A stretch of 64,000 nucleotides of DNA from contig CAWBNC010000044.1 in the NCBI GenBank assembly GCA_963789785.1, positions 124,001-188,000 of the forward strand. Direction: 5' to 3'. This DNA comes from JAEULH01 sp963789785. GTDB lineage: Bacteria > Pseudomonadota > Alphaproteobacteria > Rhodospirillales > Defluviicoccaceae. Below the pieces are notes generated by a model. It did no database searches, was not told the origin of the DNA, and saw only the letters and a list, made by a program, of their open reading frames with translations. Position numbers and translations under genes: made by a program. Positions 39,661-49,863 of the stretch are shown piece by piece (the stretch's first letter is position 1; each line of letters starts with the position of its first letter).

Positions 39661-42398
39661 GTGCTCGAGTTCGGCCAGGACACCTTGAAAACGCGCCGCA
39701 CGATGACCGTCGGTGACCGCTCCTACGACTACTACAGCCTTGGAAGCGGCGTCGGCCGCGCTGGGCGACATCTCCCGCCTGCCGTACTCGCTCAAGGTTC
39801 TGTTGGAGAACCTGCTGCGCTGGGAGGACGGCCGGACCGTCAGCGTCGACGACCTCAAGGCCATGGGCCAATGGCTCGAGAAGCGCTCCTCGACGCGGGA
39901 GATCGCCTACCGCCCGGCCCGGGTGCTGATGCAGGACTTCACCGGCGTTCCCGCGGTGGTCGATCTCGCCGCCATGCGCGATGCGATGGTCGCCAAGAGG
40001 CGCCGATGCGAAGAAGATCAACCCGCTGGTTCCGGTCGATCTGGTCATCGACCATTCGGTAATGGTCGACGCCTTCGGCGACAGCGGCGCCTTTGCCGAG
40101 AACGTCCGTCACGAGTTCGAACGCAACGAGGAGCGTTACGAGTTCCTCCGCTGGGGCCAGGAGGCGTTCGACAACTTCCGGGTCGTTCCGCCGGGTACCG
40201 GGATCTGCCACCAGGTCAATCTCGAGTATCTGGGCCAGGTCGTCTGGGCGGCGCAGGATCGCGGCGCCGAGGTTGCCTACCCCGATACCCTGGTCGGCAC
40301 GGACAGCCACACGACCATGATCAACGGCCTTTCCGTTCTCGGCTGGGGCGTCGGCGGAATCGAGGCCGAGGCTGCGATGCTGGGCCAGCCGATCACCATG
40401 GTCATCCCCGAGGTGGTCGGCTTCAAGATGACCGGGAAGATGAAGGAGGGCGCGACCGCCACCGATCTCGTGCTGATGGTCACCCAGATGCTGCGCACGA
40501 AGGGCGTCGTCGGCAAGTTCGTCGAGTTCTACGGCTCGGGCCTCGACAATCTGACCTTGGCCGATCAGGCGACCATCGGCAACATGGCTCCGGAATACGG
40601 CGCGACCTGCGGCTTTTTCCCGATCAGCCGGGCGACGACTCGACTACCTCGACCTTTACAGGGCGCGACCCGGAGCGGGTAGCCTTGGTCGAGGCCTACG
40701 CCAAGGCGCAAGGCATGTGGCGCGATGCGACCACGCCCGATCCGGTCTTCACCGACACGCTGGAGCTTGACCTCGGCGATGTCGAGCCGGCGCTGGCCGG
40801 GCCGAAACGGCCCCAGGACCGCATTCTGCTTTCCCAGGCGAAACTCGCGTTCGAGACCTATCTCGCCGACGATCGCGACGCCTATCGGGCCGATGCCGCG
40901 TCCGACATGAACAACGAGGGCGGCGGCACTGCACCGTCGATTGATCGCGACGCCGCGGTCGAAGGCGCCGACTACAGGCTCAAGGACGGCGCCGTCGTCA
41001 TTGCCGCGATCACCAGCTGCACGAACACTTCAAATCCCTCGGTGCTGGTCGCCGCCGGGCTGCTCGCCCGCAACGCCCGCCACGCCGGCCTGACGGTACA
41101 GCCGTGGGTCAAGACCTCGTTCGCACCCGGATCCCAGGTCGTCAGCGACTATCTGAACGCCTCCGGCCTGCAGGCCGAGCTCGATGCCCTGGGCTTCAAT
41201 CTCGTCGGTTACGGCTGTACCACCTGCATCGGCAATTCCGGACCGCTTCCTGACCCCATCGCCGCGGCCATCGACCAGGGCAACCTCAACGTCGCCGCCG
41301 TGCTGTCCGGCAACCGCAACTTCGAGGGCCGCATCCACCCGCAGACAAAAGCCAATTATCTCGCCTCTCCACCGCTGGTTGTCGCCTACGCCCTGGCGGG
41401 TTCGATGCGCGTCGATCTGCTGAACGAGCCGCTCGGCGCCGGCGAGGAGGGGCAACCGGTCTACCTGCGCGACATCTGGCCTTCGAACAAGGAGATTCAG
41501 GCGACCATCGACAGGGTGCTGACGCCGGCGATGTTCCGGGAGCGCTACGCCAACGTCTTTCACGGCGACGACATCTGGCGCGGCCTGCAGACGCCGCACA
41601 GCGAAACCTATGATTGGCAGGACCAGTCGACCTACGTTCGGCTCCCGACGTTTTTCGAGCCTGGCGGCCCGTCCGGCTTCAGCGATATCGCCGGCGCGCG
41701 GCCACTAGCGCTTCTGGGCGAACTCGGTGACCACCGACCACATCTCGCCCGCCGGGGCAATCAAGAAGGACAGCCCAGCGGGGGCTTACCTCATCGCCCA
41801 CGGAGTCAAGCCGCACGAGTTCAACTCCTACGGCTCGCGCCGCGGCAACCACGAAGTGATGATGCGCGGGACCTTCGCCAACATCCGCATCCGTAACGAA
41901 ATGGCCCCCGGAACCGAAGGCGGCGTCACCAGGCACATGCCGGATGGCGAGCTGATGTCGATCTACGACGCGGCGATGAAGTACGCCGACGAAGGTATCC
42001 CGCTGATCGTCGTCGCCGGCAAGGAGTATGGCACCGGCTCATCGCGCGATTGGGCCGCCAAGGGCGCCCGTCTGCTCGGCGTGAAGGCGGTCGTCGCCGA
42101 GAGCTACGAGCGCATCCACCGCTCGAACCTCGTCGGGATGGGCGTGCTGCCGCTGCAGTTCAAGGACGGGGCGACGCGCAAGAGCCTGAACCTCGACGGC
42201 AGCGAAACCTTCGACGTCACCGGGCTCGACGGCGAGATCGAGCCGGGCCTGGACCTGACCCTGCGCATCCACCGCGCCGACGGATCGAGCGACGAGGTCA
42301 AGGTGCTGTGCCGGATCGATACCGTCGAGGAAGTTGAATACTATCGCACCGGCGGCATTCTCCAGTACGTGCTCAATAGCCTGGCCGAAGCCGCGTAG
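39661..42398 (+). CDS. acnA: Aconitate hydratase A (several frameshifts)
   Basis: About 905 residues of the AcnA/IRP1 type, isomerising citrate to isocitrate. Cluster ligands: ITSCTNTSNPSVLVAAGLLA and VGYGCTTCIGNSGPLPDP. Others: YPDTLVGTDSHTTMINGLSV, SVTTDHISPAGAI, NSYGSRRGNHEVMMRGTFAN, GKEYGTGSSRDWAAKGARLL and ERIHRSNLVGMGVLPLQF. Frame changes near 39745 (extra G in CTTGGAAG), 39998 (extra A), a compensating pair near 40635-40665, and 41712 (extra A in GAACTCG). I prefer GTG 39661, which has GAGGAGG at eight bases, to an ATG at 39613. Convergent with the sugar porter. Confidence 0.95.
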
Positions 42399-42433
42399 GG
42401 CAGCGCATTCGCGAAGACGGTTGCTGCGTCGAA

Positions 42434-42463
42434 CCCCCGCCCGACCCTTGGCGACGGCGGGGG
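42434..42463. terminator. GC hairpin between convergent genes
   Basis: CCCCCGCC and GGCGGGGG form an 8-bp perfect stem, 36 bp after the acnA stop and 52 bp from the end of the convergent transporter. There is no T-run. Confidence 0.4.
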
Positions 42464-42894
42464 CGCAGCGCCGCCGATAGGCGGGTGCCCGGTGGCCGGG
42501 CCGCTGCGGGCCGGCTACGCCATGTCCTCCAGCTCCCTGCCCTTCGTTTCCTTGATAAACATGGCAACGAAGATGAAGGACAGTGCTGCGAAGATCGTGT
42601 ACAGGCCGTAGGCGGCGCCGACGCCCAGATTGAAGGCGATGGGCGGAAATGTGGTGGAGACGGCGAAGTTCGCGATCCACTGCACGCCGGCGCCGAGCGC
42701 GAGGGCGGATCCACGGATCCTGTTGTTGAACATCTCGCCCAGCAGAACCCAGGTCACCGGACCCCACGAGAAGCCGAAGCAGAAAACGTAGAGGTTGGCG
42801 GCGACGAGGGCGATCATGCCCGGGGTCGAGGCCAGCTCCGGAAACCCTTCGGCGTTGACCGGCGAGGTGGCGAAGATCCAGGCCAATGTCCCTA

Positions 42895-43995
42895 GGCACT
42901 GAACCAAACTAACGATTTACCGTAGGTCTGATCCATGCGATTCTGTGGGCATGGGACAGACCGTTTGTATCCTTCTTGGAGCCGAAGACCGCGCCCGTCT
43001 GGTCGCCGTCGCCGGTGATCGCAACCGTTCGCAGAAGCATGCGCAGCGGGCCAACATTGTTCTTCTGTCGGCGGAGAGGCTGCTCGTCCTGGAGGTGGCT
43101 CGCCGAACCGATGCCAGCCGCCCGGCGGTATGGCGCTGGCAGCAGCGCTTTGCCGAGGAGGGGGTGGACGGGCTGCTGCGCGACAAGACGCGCAAGCCCG
43201 GCAAAGCGCCTCTCCCGGCGGCGACGGTAGCCAGGGTTCTGGCCCTGCCCTGCGGCGAACCACCCGGCGAAGCCACCCACTGGACGGGGCGCATGGTCGC
43301 CAAGGCGGTCGGCATCAGCCTGAGTGCCGTGCAACGCATCTGGGAAGCCCATCGTCTCCAACCCCATCGCATCCGCACCTTCAAGAAATCCAACGATCCG
43401 GCCTTCGCCGCCAAAGTCGAGGACATCGTCGGCCTCTACATGAACCCGCCCGCCCACGCGGTGGTCGTGTCCATCGACGAGAAAAGCCAGATCCAGGCCC
43501 TCGACCGCACCCAGCCGGGCTGCTCAAACCCGGCAAGTGCGGCACCATGACCACGACTACAAGCGCAACGGCACCACAACGCTGTTTGCCGCCCTCAATA
43601 TCCTCGAGGGCACCGTGGTCGGCCGCTGCATGCCGAAGCACACCCACGCGGAGTTCATCAAGTTCCTCAACGCGTGGAACGCACCGTCCCGGCCGGCAAA
43701 ATCATCCACGCCATCGCCGACAACTACGCCACCCACAAACACCCCAAGGTCAGGCAATGGCTGGTCGACCATCCGCGCTGGATCTTCCATTTCACCCCCA
43801 CCTCCGCCTCTTGGATCAACGCCGTCGAAGGCTTCTTCTCCATCATCTCCCGAAGGCGCATCCGGCGCGGCGTCTTCAAATCCGTCGCCGATCTCCAGGA
43901 AGCCATCCGCAGATACATTCGGGAGCACAACCGCACCCCAAACCCCTTCGTCTGGACCAAACCCGCCCAATCCATCCTCGCCAAGCTCAACCGCC
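42895..43995 (+). mobile_element. IS630-family insertion sequence, 1101 bp
   Basis: The element is flanked by TA at 42893-42894 and at 43996-43997, the target duplication of IS630/Tc1-like elements. The ends (GGCACTGAACCAAAC inward from the left; GGCGGTTGAGC inward from the right) are only weakly inverted. It carries one plus-strand transposase gene and interrupts a sugar transporter transcribed in the opposite direction. Confidence 0.88.
42951..43995 (+). CDS. IS630-family DDE transposase (frameshifts)
   Basis: About 345 residues. The helix-turn-helix part reads RANIVLLSAERLLVLEVARR then TDASRPAVWRWQQRFAEEGV and GLLRDKTRKPGKAPLP. The catalytic core has VVVSIDEKSQIQALDRTQPG (first Asp), GKIIHAIADNYATHKHPKVR (second Asp) and TPTSASWINAVEGFFSIISR (Glu). 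Frame changes lie near 43510, 43550 and 43680. The last residues run to the IS end (SILAKLNRL). I cannot tell whether any of the shifts is a natural programmed one; the window-wide error pattern makes that unlikely. Confidence 0.9.
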
Positions 43996-45023
43996 TAAGT
44001 CGCGACCATGCCGATCGAACCGACGAGCAGCAGCGGCTTGCGCCCGAACTTGTCGATGAAGGCGATGGCGACCAGGGTCGTGATGATATTGGTCAGCCCG
44101 GTGATCATGGTGATCAAGAGGGCATTCTGCTCATTGAAGCCGACGATCCGCCACAGCACGCTGCTGTAGTAGAAAATGACGTTGATGCCGACAAACTGCT
44201 GGAACATCGACAGGCCCATCCCGACCCAGACGATCGGCAGCAGCCCGAAGCGGCCGCGGAGGTCACTGAACCTCGGTTTGCGCTCGCGTGTCACCGTACG
44301 CCGGATCTCCGCGACCCGATGCGAGGCGCGGTCGCCGACGATCCGCAACAGCACTTCATGGGCATCGTCATGCCGGCCCTGGGCGACCAGGTAGCGCGGC
44401 GACTCCGGGATAACGAAAGCGAAGAAACCGTAGATCACGGCGGCCGGCGCTTCCGACCAGAACATCCAGCGCCAGGCCTCGAAGCCGAGCCAGAACGGTG
44501 CGCTGGCCGACCCCGCGATCGAGGCGATCGCAAAGTTGCTGAGCAGGGCGATAAAGATGCCGACGACGATCGCAAGCTGCTGCAGCGAGCCGAGCCGGCC
44601 GCGCATCTCCGCCGGCGAGCATTCGGCGATGTAGGCCGGAGCGATGACGCTCGCGGCGCCAACAGCGATGCCGCCGAGAATGCGCCAGCCGATGAAGTCG
44701 TAGAGCCCGAACGGCAGGCCCGAGCCAACGGCGCTGACGGCGAACATGATCGAGGCGATGATCATGCAGCGGGTGCGGCCGATGCGATCGGCGAGCGGGC
44801 CGGCGGCGAAAGCGCCCATTGCCGAGCCGATCAGCGCCAGCGACACGGCGAGGCCGATGCTCAGGCTCGAGGCGTTGAACTCGGCCTTGAGCGCAAGTAC
44901 AGCGCCGTTGATGATTGCCGTATCGAAGCCGAACAGGAACCCGCCCATGGCCGCGGCCGCGGCGATCAGGATCACATAACCGGCGTCAGGGACGGCAGCC
45001 GACCGTTGCGCGGGACTTGCCAT

Positions 45024-45615
45024 TCAATTACTTCCTCGCTCGTGTGACAGCTCGAGCCGGGGCTCTCATGTCGCCTGCAGATAAGCCTTCAAAAATGCTG
45101 CGGCGACATCATCCAACGCACCCTTCGTTCATGTCGCGGGCAATGCCAAGGAATGACCCGCCTCCGTGCTGCGCTCTCTCCCTTTCACGATGTCTCGCGT
45201 GGAGACATTGAGGGGCCTCACGTCCGCCAATGCCACTCCATCACGCGTCGTGCCCCCGATCAAGGGGTCACGCGCGCAGAGGCCCCCGCAAGCGCCATCG
45301 GCTTTCGCCTTTACGTAGGTTATGAAAGGAACGCGCTCTACCATTGGCTTGTTCCTCCACCGAAAAGCAGATAGACTAAAGGAAATAGCGTGTCGTGCGC
45401 GTTTGGAAGGTCGGGAGCTAAATCGTCGTTGATTTGCAGGATCGTAACCCTGTTCTGCACGTGAGATCGCGGTTTTCGCAACCACAAAAAGAACGGATTA
45501 CGTCAATAAAGCGGCTTTCAGGCTGAAGGTCAGACTGGAAAGCTGAAAGATGGTTGGGCGTCGGCTAAGAGATTGCGTGTGCGGCCGGATAACATCAATA
45601 TCTTGGGAGGGATCT
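45024..45615 (+). other. Intergenic region, no gene seen
   Basis: About 590 bp upstream of the sugar porter. The part from 45320 to 45540 is AT-richer. A minus-strand frame at 45129-45485 shows no protein-like pattern. I can name nothing here. Confidence 0.4.
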
Positions 45616-45864
45616 ATGTTCGGATACGCACTCGAACAGCGGCCCGGAAGCAAGCTGTCGGCGGTTGGACGGCCGCCACGCCGGCGGCAGCCACGTCACG
45701 AGCCTTACGCGGATGGCGGCATCGAACCGACGCTTGACGATCTGATGAGCGATCCACTCACTGCGGCGGTCATGCGTCGCGATGGGGTCAGCCCCGAAAC
45801 TCTGAAAGCGATCGTCATGTCGGCCCGCGAGACCCTCAGGTCGCGCTCGCCGGTAGCGGAGTAG
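45616..45864 (+). CDS. Small conserved-looking hypothetical protein
   Basis: An 82-aa frame starting MFGYALEQRPGSKLSAVGRP, with GGGAGG five bases upstream. After a basic, proline-rich linker the end reads EPTLDDLMSDPLTAAVMRRD then GVSPETLKAIVMSARETLRS, a helix-turn-helix-like amphipathic pattern seen in short alphaproteobacterial proteins. The stop codon TAG directly abuts a hairpin repeat. Function unknown. Confidence 0.65.
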   Translation: MFGYALEQRPGSKLSAVGRPPRRRQPRHEPYADGGIEPTLDDLMSDPLTAAVMRRDGVSPETLKAIVMSARETLRSRSPVAE

Positions 45865-45966
45865 AGCATCCCGCACCTCGGGCGGGCGCAGATGAGGTGT
45901 GCCGACAATGTGATAGCGATCAGCTTGGATGCCTTCGACGGGTTTCCGTCGAGGGGAAGTTGATCT
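45865..45966 (+). repeat. Hairpin repeat, copy D
   Basis: A degenerate copy of a ~105-bp repeat. It begins GAGCATCCCGC right at the stop codon of the preceding gene, has the core CGGGCGCAGATGAGGT, and ends in a stem GATCAGCTTGG...GAAGTTGATC with an inner arm CCTTCGACGG/CCGTCGAGG. Confidence 0.75.
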
Positions 45967-46119
45967 GGCCGATCGCCGGCAGCAGCGCGCCGGTTCCCGC
46001 CCAAGGAGGTCCGGGCTGGAACGGGGAGTGGCCGGGCGATCGAGCGTCGTAGCCGGGACCGGCTAGCCGCCGCGTTCCGGCTTTTACTTGCCCGATCATG
46101 GACGATTTCCGCTCGGCTC

Positions 46120-46223
46120 CTGGAGCATGCCTCTCGCCCGGACGGGCGCAAATGAGGTGCTTGATCGTCTTGTAATCGATCGACTTTCAGCTTCCAAAGA
46201 ACTCCATCCGAAAGCAGGCGATC
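46120..46223 (+). repeat. Hairpin repeat, copy A
   Basis: CTGGAGCATGCCTCTCGCCC, a small CGCCCG/CGGGCG hairpin, then GCAAATGAGGTGCTTGATC and TGTAATCGATCGACTTTC, closing with GAAAGCAGGCGATC. Same order of blocks as copies B and C. It lies 150 bp after copy D. Confidence 0.82.
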
Positions 46224-46573
46224 CAGGCCGAGCACAGCGAAACCATTGTCATCCCGCCCTGCTTCCAGTCCGCCACGAACGCCAGCTTCGACTGCTCCGC
46301 CGAAGGTGTACGGGCCCCCCGCTCATCAAGGACTCATCGTGACCATCCATGCGGTCAGCTCATGCGCTCTGCGTTGTCCGGACGCTGTTGTGTCAAACCT
46401 CCGATTGCCCTCACCTCGATTCTCTTCCCGGCGGGATCCCGGCAGGTGAGAAAGAACCGCCGTCAGGGATTTCCTCTCCGGGCGGGAGAGGACGAGACCC
46501 GCAATAGCGGGAAGGTAAGGGCGAGGCGCGCGGAGATCGCTTGGCGACCCGGTCTCCGGCTCCCCGGTAATCC
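46224..46573 (+). other. Intergenic region, no gene seen
   Basis: 350 bp between repeat copy A and the 3' end of htpG. Short GC-rich dyads (for example CTCTCCGGGCGGGAGAG near 46470) are present, but no reading frame looks real. Confidence 0.4.
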
Positions 46574-48586
46574 CTATTCGGCCGCCGCATCCGCTCTGCC
46601 AGCGCCCACCGTCTCGGGTGCGCTGGCCGCCCCGGCAGTGCCCATGATGCCGCGCGCCATCATCGCCGTCATCCGCCGGGCGAAGGCGCCCGGATCGACG
46701 ACCGGTTCGCCTTCAAGAATGCGCGCCTGATCGAGAAGCAGGAACGCGGCGTCGGTCATCTCCGCCTTTGCCGCCTCTCCGGCGCCGGCCCGCGCCGCCA
46801 GGCGGTGGATCAGCGGGTGCTTCGGGTTGATTTCGAGGATGCGCTGGACAGACTCGTCCAACTGGCGATGCTGGCGAAGCAGTCGTTCGATGTTCATGTT
46901 GATGTCGCCTTCGCCGGCCACCAGACAGACCGCGCTCTCGGTCAGACGCTGGGACCGGCGGACATCCTTGACGGCGTCCCCGAGCGCTTCCTTCAACCCG
47001 GCAATCAGCCGGTCCAGGCTCTCCTGCGGCTCGGCCTCGCCCGCGTCCTCCGGCGCCGCTCCGCCCTCGTCGACGTCCGCAATCGTGCTCAGATCGGTGC
47101 CGGCAGCAGCCGCTGAGCGGAACGGCTTATCCTTGTAGGTCCGCATCACCGGCAGCCAGAACTCGTCGATCGGATCGGTCAACAGCAGCACCTCAACGCC
47201 CTTGGCGCGAAACCCCTCAAGCTGCGGGCTACGCCTGAGCGCCTCGATGTCGGCGCCGCTGATGGTGTAGATCGCGTCCTGTCCCGGCTTCATCCGCTCG
47301 ACATAGGCCGCCAGCGAGGTCAGCCCGTCGCCGGCGGTGCTGTAGAACCGGGAGAGATCGAGAATGCGTTCACGGTTCTCAAAGTCCTCGTAGATGCCCT
47401 CCTTGAGCACCGCGCCAAAATCGTCCCAGAACGCGTCGTACTCTTCGGCCTTCTCCGCCTTGCGGCCGAGTTCGTCGAGCACGCGCTTGACGATCCCGCT
47501 CTTCATCCTCGCCAGGCGCGGATCATGCTGAAACGTTTCGCGGCTGATGTTGAGCGGCAGATCCTCGGAGTCGACGATTCCGCGCAGAAAGCGCAGGTAG
47601 GAGGGGAGCAGCCCAGTGCAGTCGTCGGTAATGAAGACCCGTTTGACGAACAGCTTGACCTTCGGCTTGCGCTCCGAGTCGAACAGGTCGAACGGCGCGT
47701 TCGACGGCACGAAAAGGAGGCTGGTGTAGGAAACCACCCCTTCCACCGTGTTGTGAATCACCAGCCACGGGTCGTCGTAGGCATGGCTGACGTGATGGTA
47801 GAACTCCTTGTACTGATCTTCCGTGATGTCCTTCTTCGGCCGGGTCCAAAGCGACGAAGCCGCATTCAGCGTCTGTTCGCTGCCGCCATCCTCGGAACCG
47901 CCCTCGACTTGCCCCTCGCCATCGCCCGCCGCGTCCTTTGCACTTTCCGCCGGCGCCGGCTCAACGAGGACGATGGGAAAGCCGATGTGGTCGGAATAGG
48001 TCTTGACGATCCGGCGGATGCGCTCTGGCTCGAGAAATTCGTCCTCGTCGGCCTTGAGGTGGAGGATGACCGTCGTCCCCCGCTGATCGCGCTGGGCGTC
48101 GTCGATCGTGAATGCGCCCTTGCCGTCGGATGACCAGCTCCAGGCCTCGTCTTCACCGGCGCGCCGCGTAATCACATCGACGCTGTCGGCGACCATGAAC
48201 GCCGAGTAGAAGCCGACGCCAAACTGGCCGATGAGCGCCACGTCCTTCTTTGCGTCGCCGGTGAGCTGGGTCACAAAAGACTGCGTTCCCGAACGCGCGA
48301 TCGTGCCCAGGGTCTCGACCAGCTCGCCGCGGTTCATGCCGATACCGTTATCGCTGACGCTCAGCGTTCGCGCCGCCTTGTCGATGTCCAGCTTGATCTT
48401 GAAGCCGCTGTCGCCGTCGTACAGCGCCGGTTCCGTCAGCGCCGCATAGCGCAGCCGGTCACAGGCGTCAGAGGCGTTGGAGATGAGCTCGCGGAGAAAG
48501 ATCTCCTTATGCGTATACAGCGAATGCGCGACGATATCGAGAAGCCGGCCGACTTCAGTCTGAAAGGTAAAGGTTTCACGAGCCAT
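46574..48586 (-). CDS. htpG: Chaperone HtpG (Hsp90)
   Basis: A 670-aa cytosolic ATP-dependent chaperone, in a single uninterrupted frame. It begins ETFTFQTEVGRLLDIVAHSL, then YTHKEIFLRELISNASDACD (the Hsp90 signature), LSVSDNGIGMNRGELVETLG, IGQFGVGFYSAFMVAD and GTTVILHLKADEDEFLE. The middle domain has YKEFYHHVSHAYDDPWLVIH and LPLNISRETFQHDPRLARMK. About 30 residues of acidic Glu/Gly/Ser sequence (near residue 225) follow the nucleotide domain, longer than in E. coli HtpG and reminiscent of the eukaryotic charged linker. The tail is Ala/Gly rich. Confidence 0.97.
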   Translation of the reverse strand: MARETFTFQTEVGRLLDIVAHSLYTHKEIFLRELISNASDACDRLRYAALTEPALYDGDSGFKIKLDIDKAARTLSVSDNGIGMNRGELVETLGTIARSGTQSFVTQLTGDAKKDVALIGQFGVGFYSAFMVADSVDVITRRAGEDEAWSWSSDGKGAFTIDDAQRDQRGTTVILHLKADEDEFLEPERIRRIVKTYSDHIGFPIVLVEPAPAESAKDAAGDGEGQVEGGSEDGGSEQTLNAASSLWTRPKKDITEDQYKEFYHHVSHAYDDPWLVIHNTVEGVVSYTSLLFVPSNAPFDLFDSERKPKVKLFVKRVFITDDCTGLLPSYLRFLRGIVDSEDLPLNISRETFQHDPRLARMKSGIVKRVLDELGRKAEKAEEYDAFWDDFGAVLKEGIYEDFENRERILDLSRFYSTAGDGLTSLAAYVERMKPGQDAIYTISGADIEALRRSPQLEGFRAKGVEVLLLTDPIDEFWLPVMRTYKDKPFRSAAAAGTDLSTIADVDEGGAAPEDAGEAEPQESLDRLIAGLKEALGDAVKDVRRSQRLTESAVCLVAGEGDINMNIERLLRQHRQLDESVQRILEINPKHPLIHRLAARAGAGEAAKAEMTDAAFLLLDQARILEGEPVVDPGAFARRMTAMMARGIMGTAGAASAPETVGAGRADAAAE

Positions 48587-48712
48587 GGCGGCGGATCAAT
48601 CCCCTCAATTTGTAACCCGTTGCTGCGCCGTGATATGTCGCGAACTGCGCCGGCCCGCAAGTGCGTTCGGCGCCGCGGTGTGGTTCAGCCTGCGCCTCTG
48701 GGCGCAGATCCG

Positions 48713-49177
48713 CTAACGGCCGTAGGTGCCGATAAGCACGGCGTCGGTGAGCAGATGGCGCTCCGCCGCCCGTTCGACCTCGCGGCCGTCGGCCGGCTCG
48801 TCGATTTTCAGACGGTCGACCGAGAGGGCCATCAGGCGAAAGAGGTAGTGGTGGACACCATGCCCGCGCGGCGGACAGGGACCGCCGTAGCCGGTGCGTT
48901 TGAAGTCGTTTGTCGCCTGGCGGATCGAGCCCACATGGGCGTCCGCGGCGTAGCCGGCGCCAAGCTCGGTGATGTTTGCCGGTATGTCGAAAACCACCCA
49001 GTGATACCACGTCCCGACCGGCGCATCGGGGTCCGTGAGGACAAGCGCGAAACTGCGCGTCTCGGGCGGGGCGCCCTGCCAGGCGAGCGGCGGTGAAATA
49101 TCGGCGCCGTCGCAGGTGTGGGCCGGCGGGATCCGCTCGCCCGCGCTGAAGGCGGAGCTCAACAAGGCCAGGCTCAT
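48713..49177 (-). CDS. YbhB/YbcL-type PEBP-family protein
   Basis: A 154-aa phosphatidylethanolamine-binding-protein fold. FSAGERIPPAHTCDGADISP then PLAWQGAPPETRSFALVLTD, PDAPVGTWYHWVVFDIPANI and GSIRQATNDFKRTGYGGPCP then PRGHGVHHYLFRLMAL carry the D-P-D-A-P and G-P-C-P-P-x-G-x-H ligand-site motifs. I start at ATG 49177 because AAGGAG lies six bases before it; an ATG at 49192 would include that site. Bacterial members have no settled role. Frame intact. Confidence 0.93.
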   Translation of the reverse strand: MSLALLSSAFSAGERIPPAHTCDGADISPPLAWQGAPPETRSFALVLTDPDAPVGTWYHWVVFDIPANITELGAGYAADAHVGSIRQATNDFKRTGYGGPCPPRGHGVHHYLFRLMALSVDRLKIDEPADGREVERAAERHLLTDAVLIGTYGR

Positions 49178-49362
49178 GACGATCTCCTTCATGCGGTTAC
49201 TCCGGCTGCTTTTCGCCTGTTTGGCCCTTTGACCCTGCTCCGTTGCTGCCTCCGGCGCAAGGCGGCGCTTCGCCTTTACTCGGTCGCGACCGGGCCGCCA
49301 CGGGCTGCGGCACGTCCGAAACACGCTTGACCCTGGCGCCGGCGCCATTGCACGATGTTTTT

Positions 49363-49545
49363 GGTGATGGTTCCCCGGGAGGGGAGCAAGAGGGAACACG
49401 GTGCGGCGTACCCAACAGGGACCGAGTCCGTGGCTGCCCCCGCAACTGTAGGCGCAGAGCCTGAGGTCCGATCGAACGCCACTGGGCAACCGGGAAGGCA
49501 GGGTCTCAATGCATTGACGCGCGAGCCAGGAGACCTGCCATCGCC
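49363..49545 (+). ncRNA. Cobalamin riboswitch 1
   Basis: The AdoCbl-riboswitch core is clear: GAGGGAACACGGTGCG, then GGCTGCCCCCGCAACTGTA near 49432, GCCACTGGGCAACCGGGAAGG near 49480 and the B12 box AGCCAGGAGACCTGCC at 49524-49539. P1 can form from GATGG near 49366 and CCATC near 49538. The next gene on this strand is the TorF-type porin, 320 bp away. Confidence 0.93.
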
Positions 49546-49681
49546 ATCGTCACCCTGTTCGTGACCGGGGTGGGTCACGAGCGCGGATCTCCGAAGCGGT
49601 GACGTCGTGAAAGAACGGCTGGGTTGTCGGCGGGGACGCGCGCGGGTGCTTTTTCAAGTTGATCCGAAATGAACGTGACCG

Positions 49682-49702
49682 GGCAAATTTGCCCTTCTTT
49701 TC
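49682..49702 (+). terminator. Possible terminator in the porin leader
   Basis: GGGCAAATTTGCCC followed by TTCTTTT, about 140 bp after riboswitch 1. It may be the expression platform of the riboswitch or an independent stop. The stem is short (five to six pairs with a small loop). Confidence 0.5.
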
Positions 49703-49773
49703 GCGTGTCCTGATCGTCCCGCCCATCGGCAAGTGGCATCTGCGTGGCGCGGATCGATCCCTCACGCGCGGGG

Positions 49774-49826
49774 TATAATAGAGCGTGGGAGGATCCGGCA
49801 TCTTTGGCGGATCTCCGGACCCTCCC
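49774..49826 (+). promoter_or_regulatory. -10-like box and 5' hairpin before the porin gene
   Basis: TATAAT at 49774-49779 (no good -35 visible) is followed at once by an 11-bp interrupted stem, GGGAGGATCCGG at 49787-49798 pairing with CCGGACCCTCCC at 49815-49826. If transcription starts near 49786, the mRNA would carry a stable hairpin at its very 5' end, and the riboswitch would be bypassed. Confidence 0.4.
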
Positions 49827-49863
49827 GTGAACGATGGGCATCATTCACACAGACGAGGTCTGC

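Larger units (their letters stand above)
42515..45023 (-). pseudogene. MFS sugar porter split by an IS630-family element
   Basis: The N-terminal part (45023 to about 44000) begins GYVILIAAAAAMGGFLFGFD then TAIINGAVLALKAEF, with GPLADRIGRTRCMIIASIMF (the loop 2-3 motif) and RWMFWSEAPAAVIYGFFAFV then IPESPRYLVAQGR, all features of sugar-H+ symporters such as XylE and GLUT. The C-terminal part (42894 to 42515) reads PELASTPGMIALVAANLYVF then CFGFSWGPVTWVLLGEMFNN and KETKGRELEDMA. The break is after GMVAT; the other side resumes LGTLAWIFATS. Adding one T at the join restores VATLGTLAW. Before insertion this was a ~470-aa symporter with GAGGAAG ahead of the ATG. Confidence 0.92.

Noticed and set aside
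45129..45485. Minus-strand frame of 118 codons upstream of the sugar porter
   Set aside because: Mixed composition, no motif or ribosome site, and it crosses an AT-rich stretch better explained as a promoter region.
46224..46573. Possible fifth hairpin repeat near 46470 (CTCTCCGGGCGGGAGAG)
   Set aside because: It has a small dyad but lacks the GGGCGCAGAT core and the GATCGAC arm.
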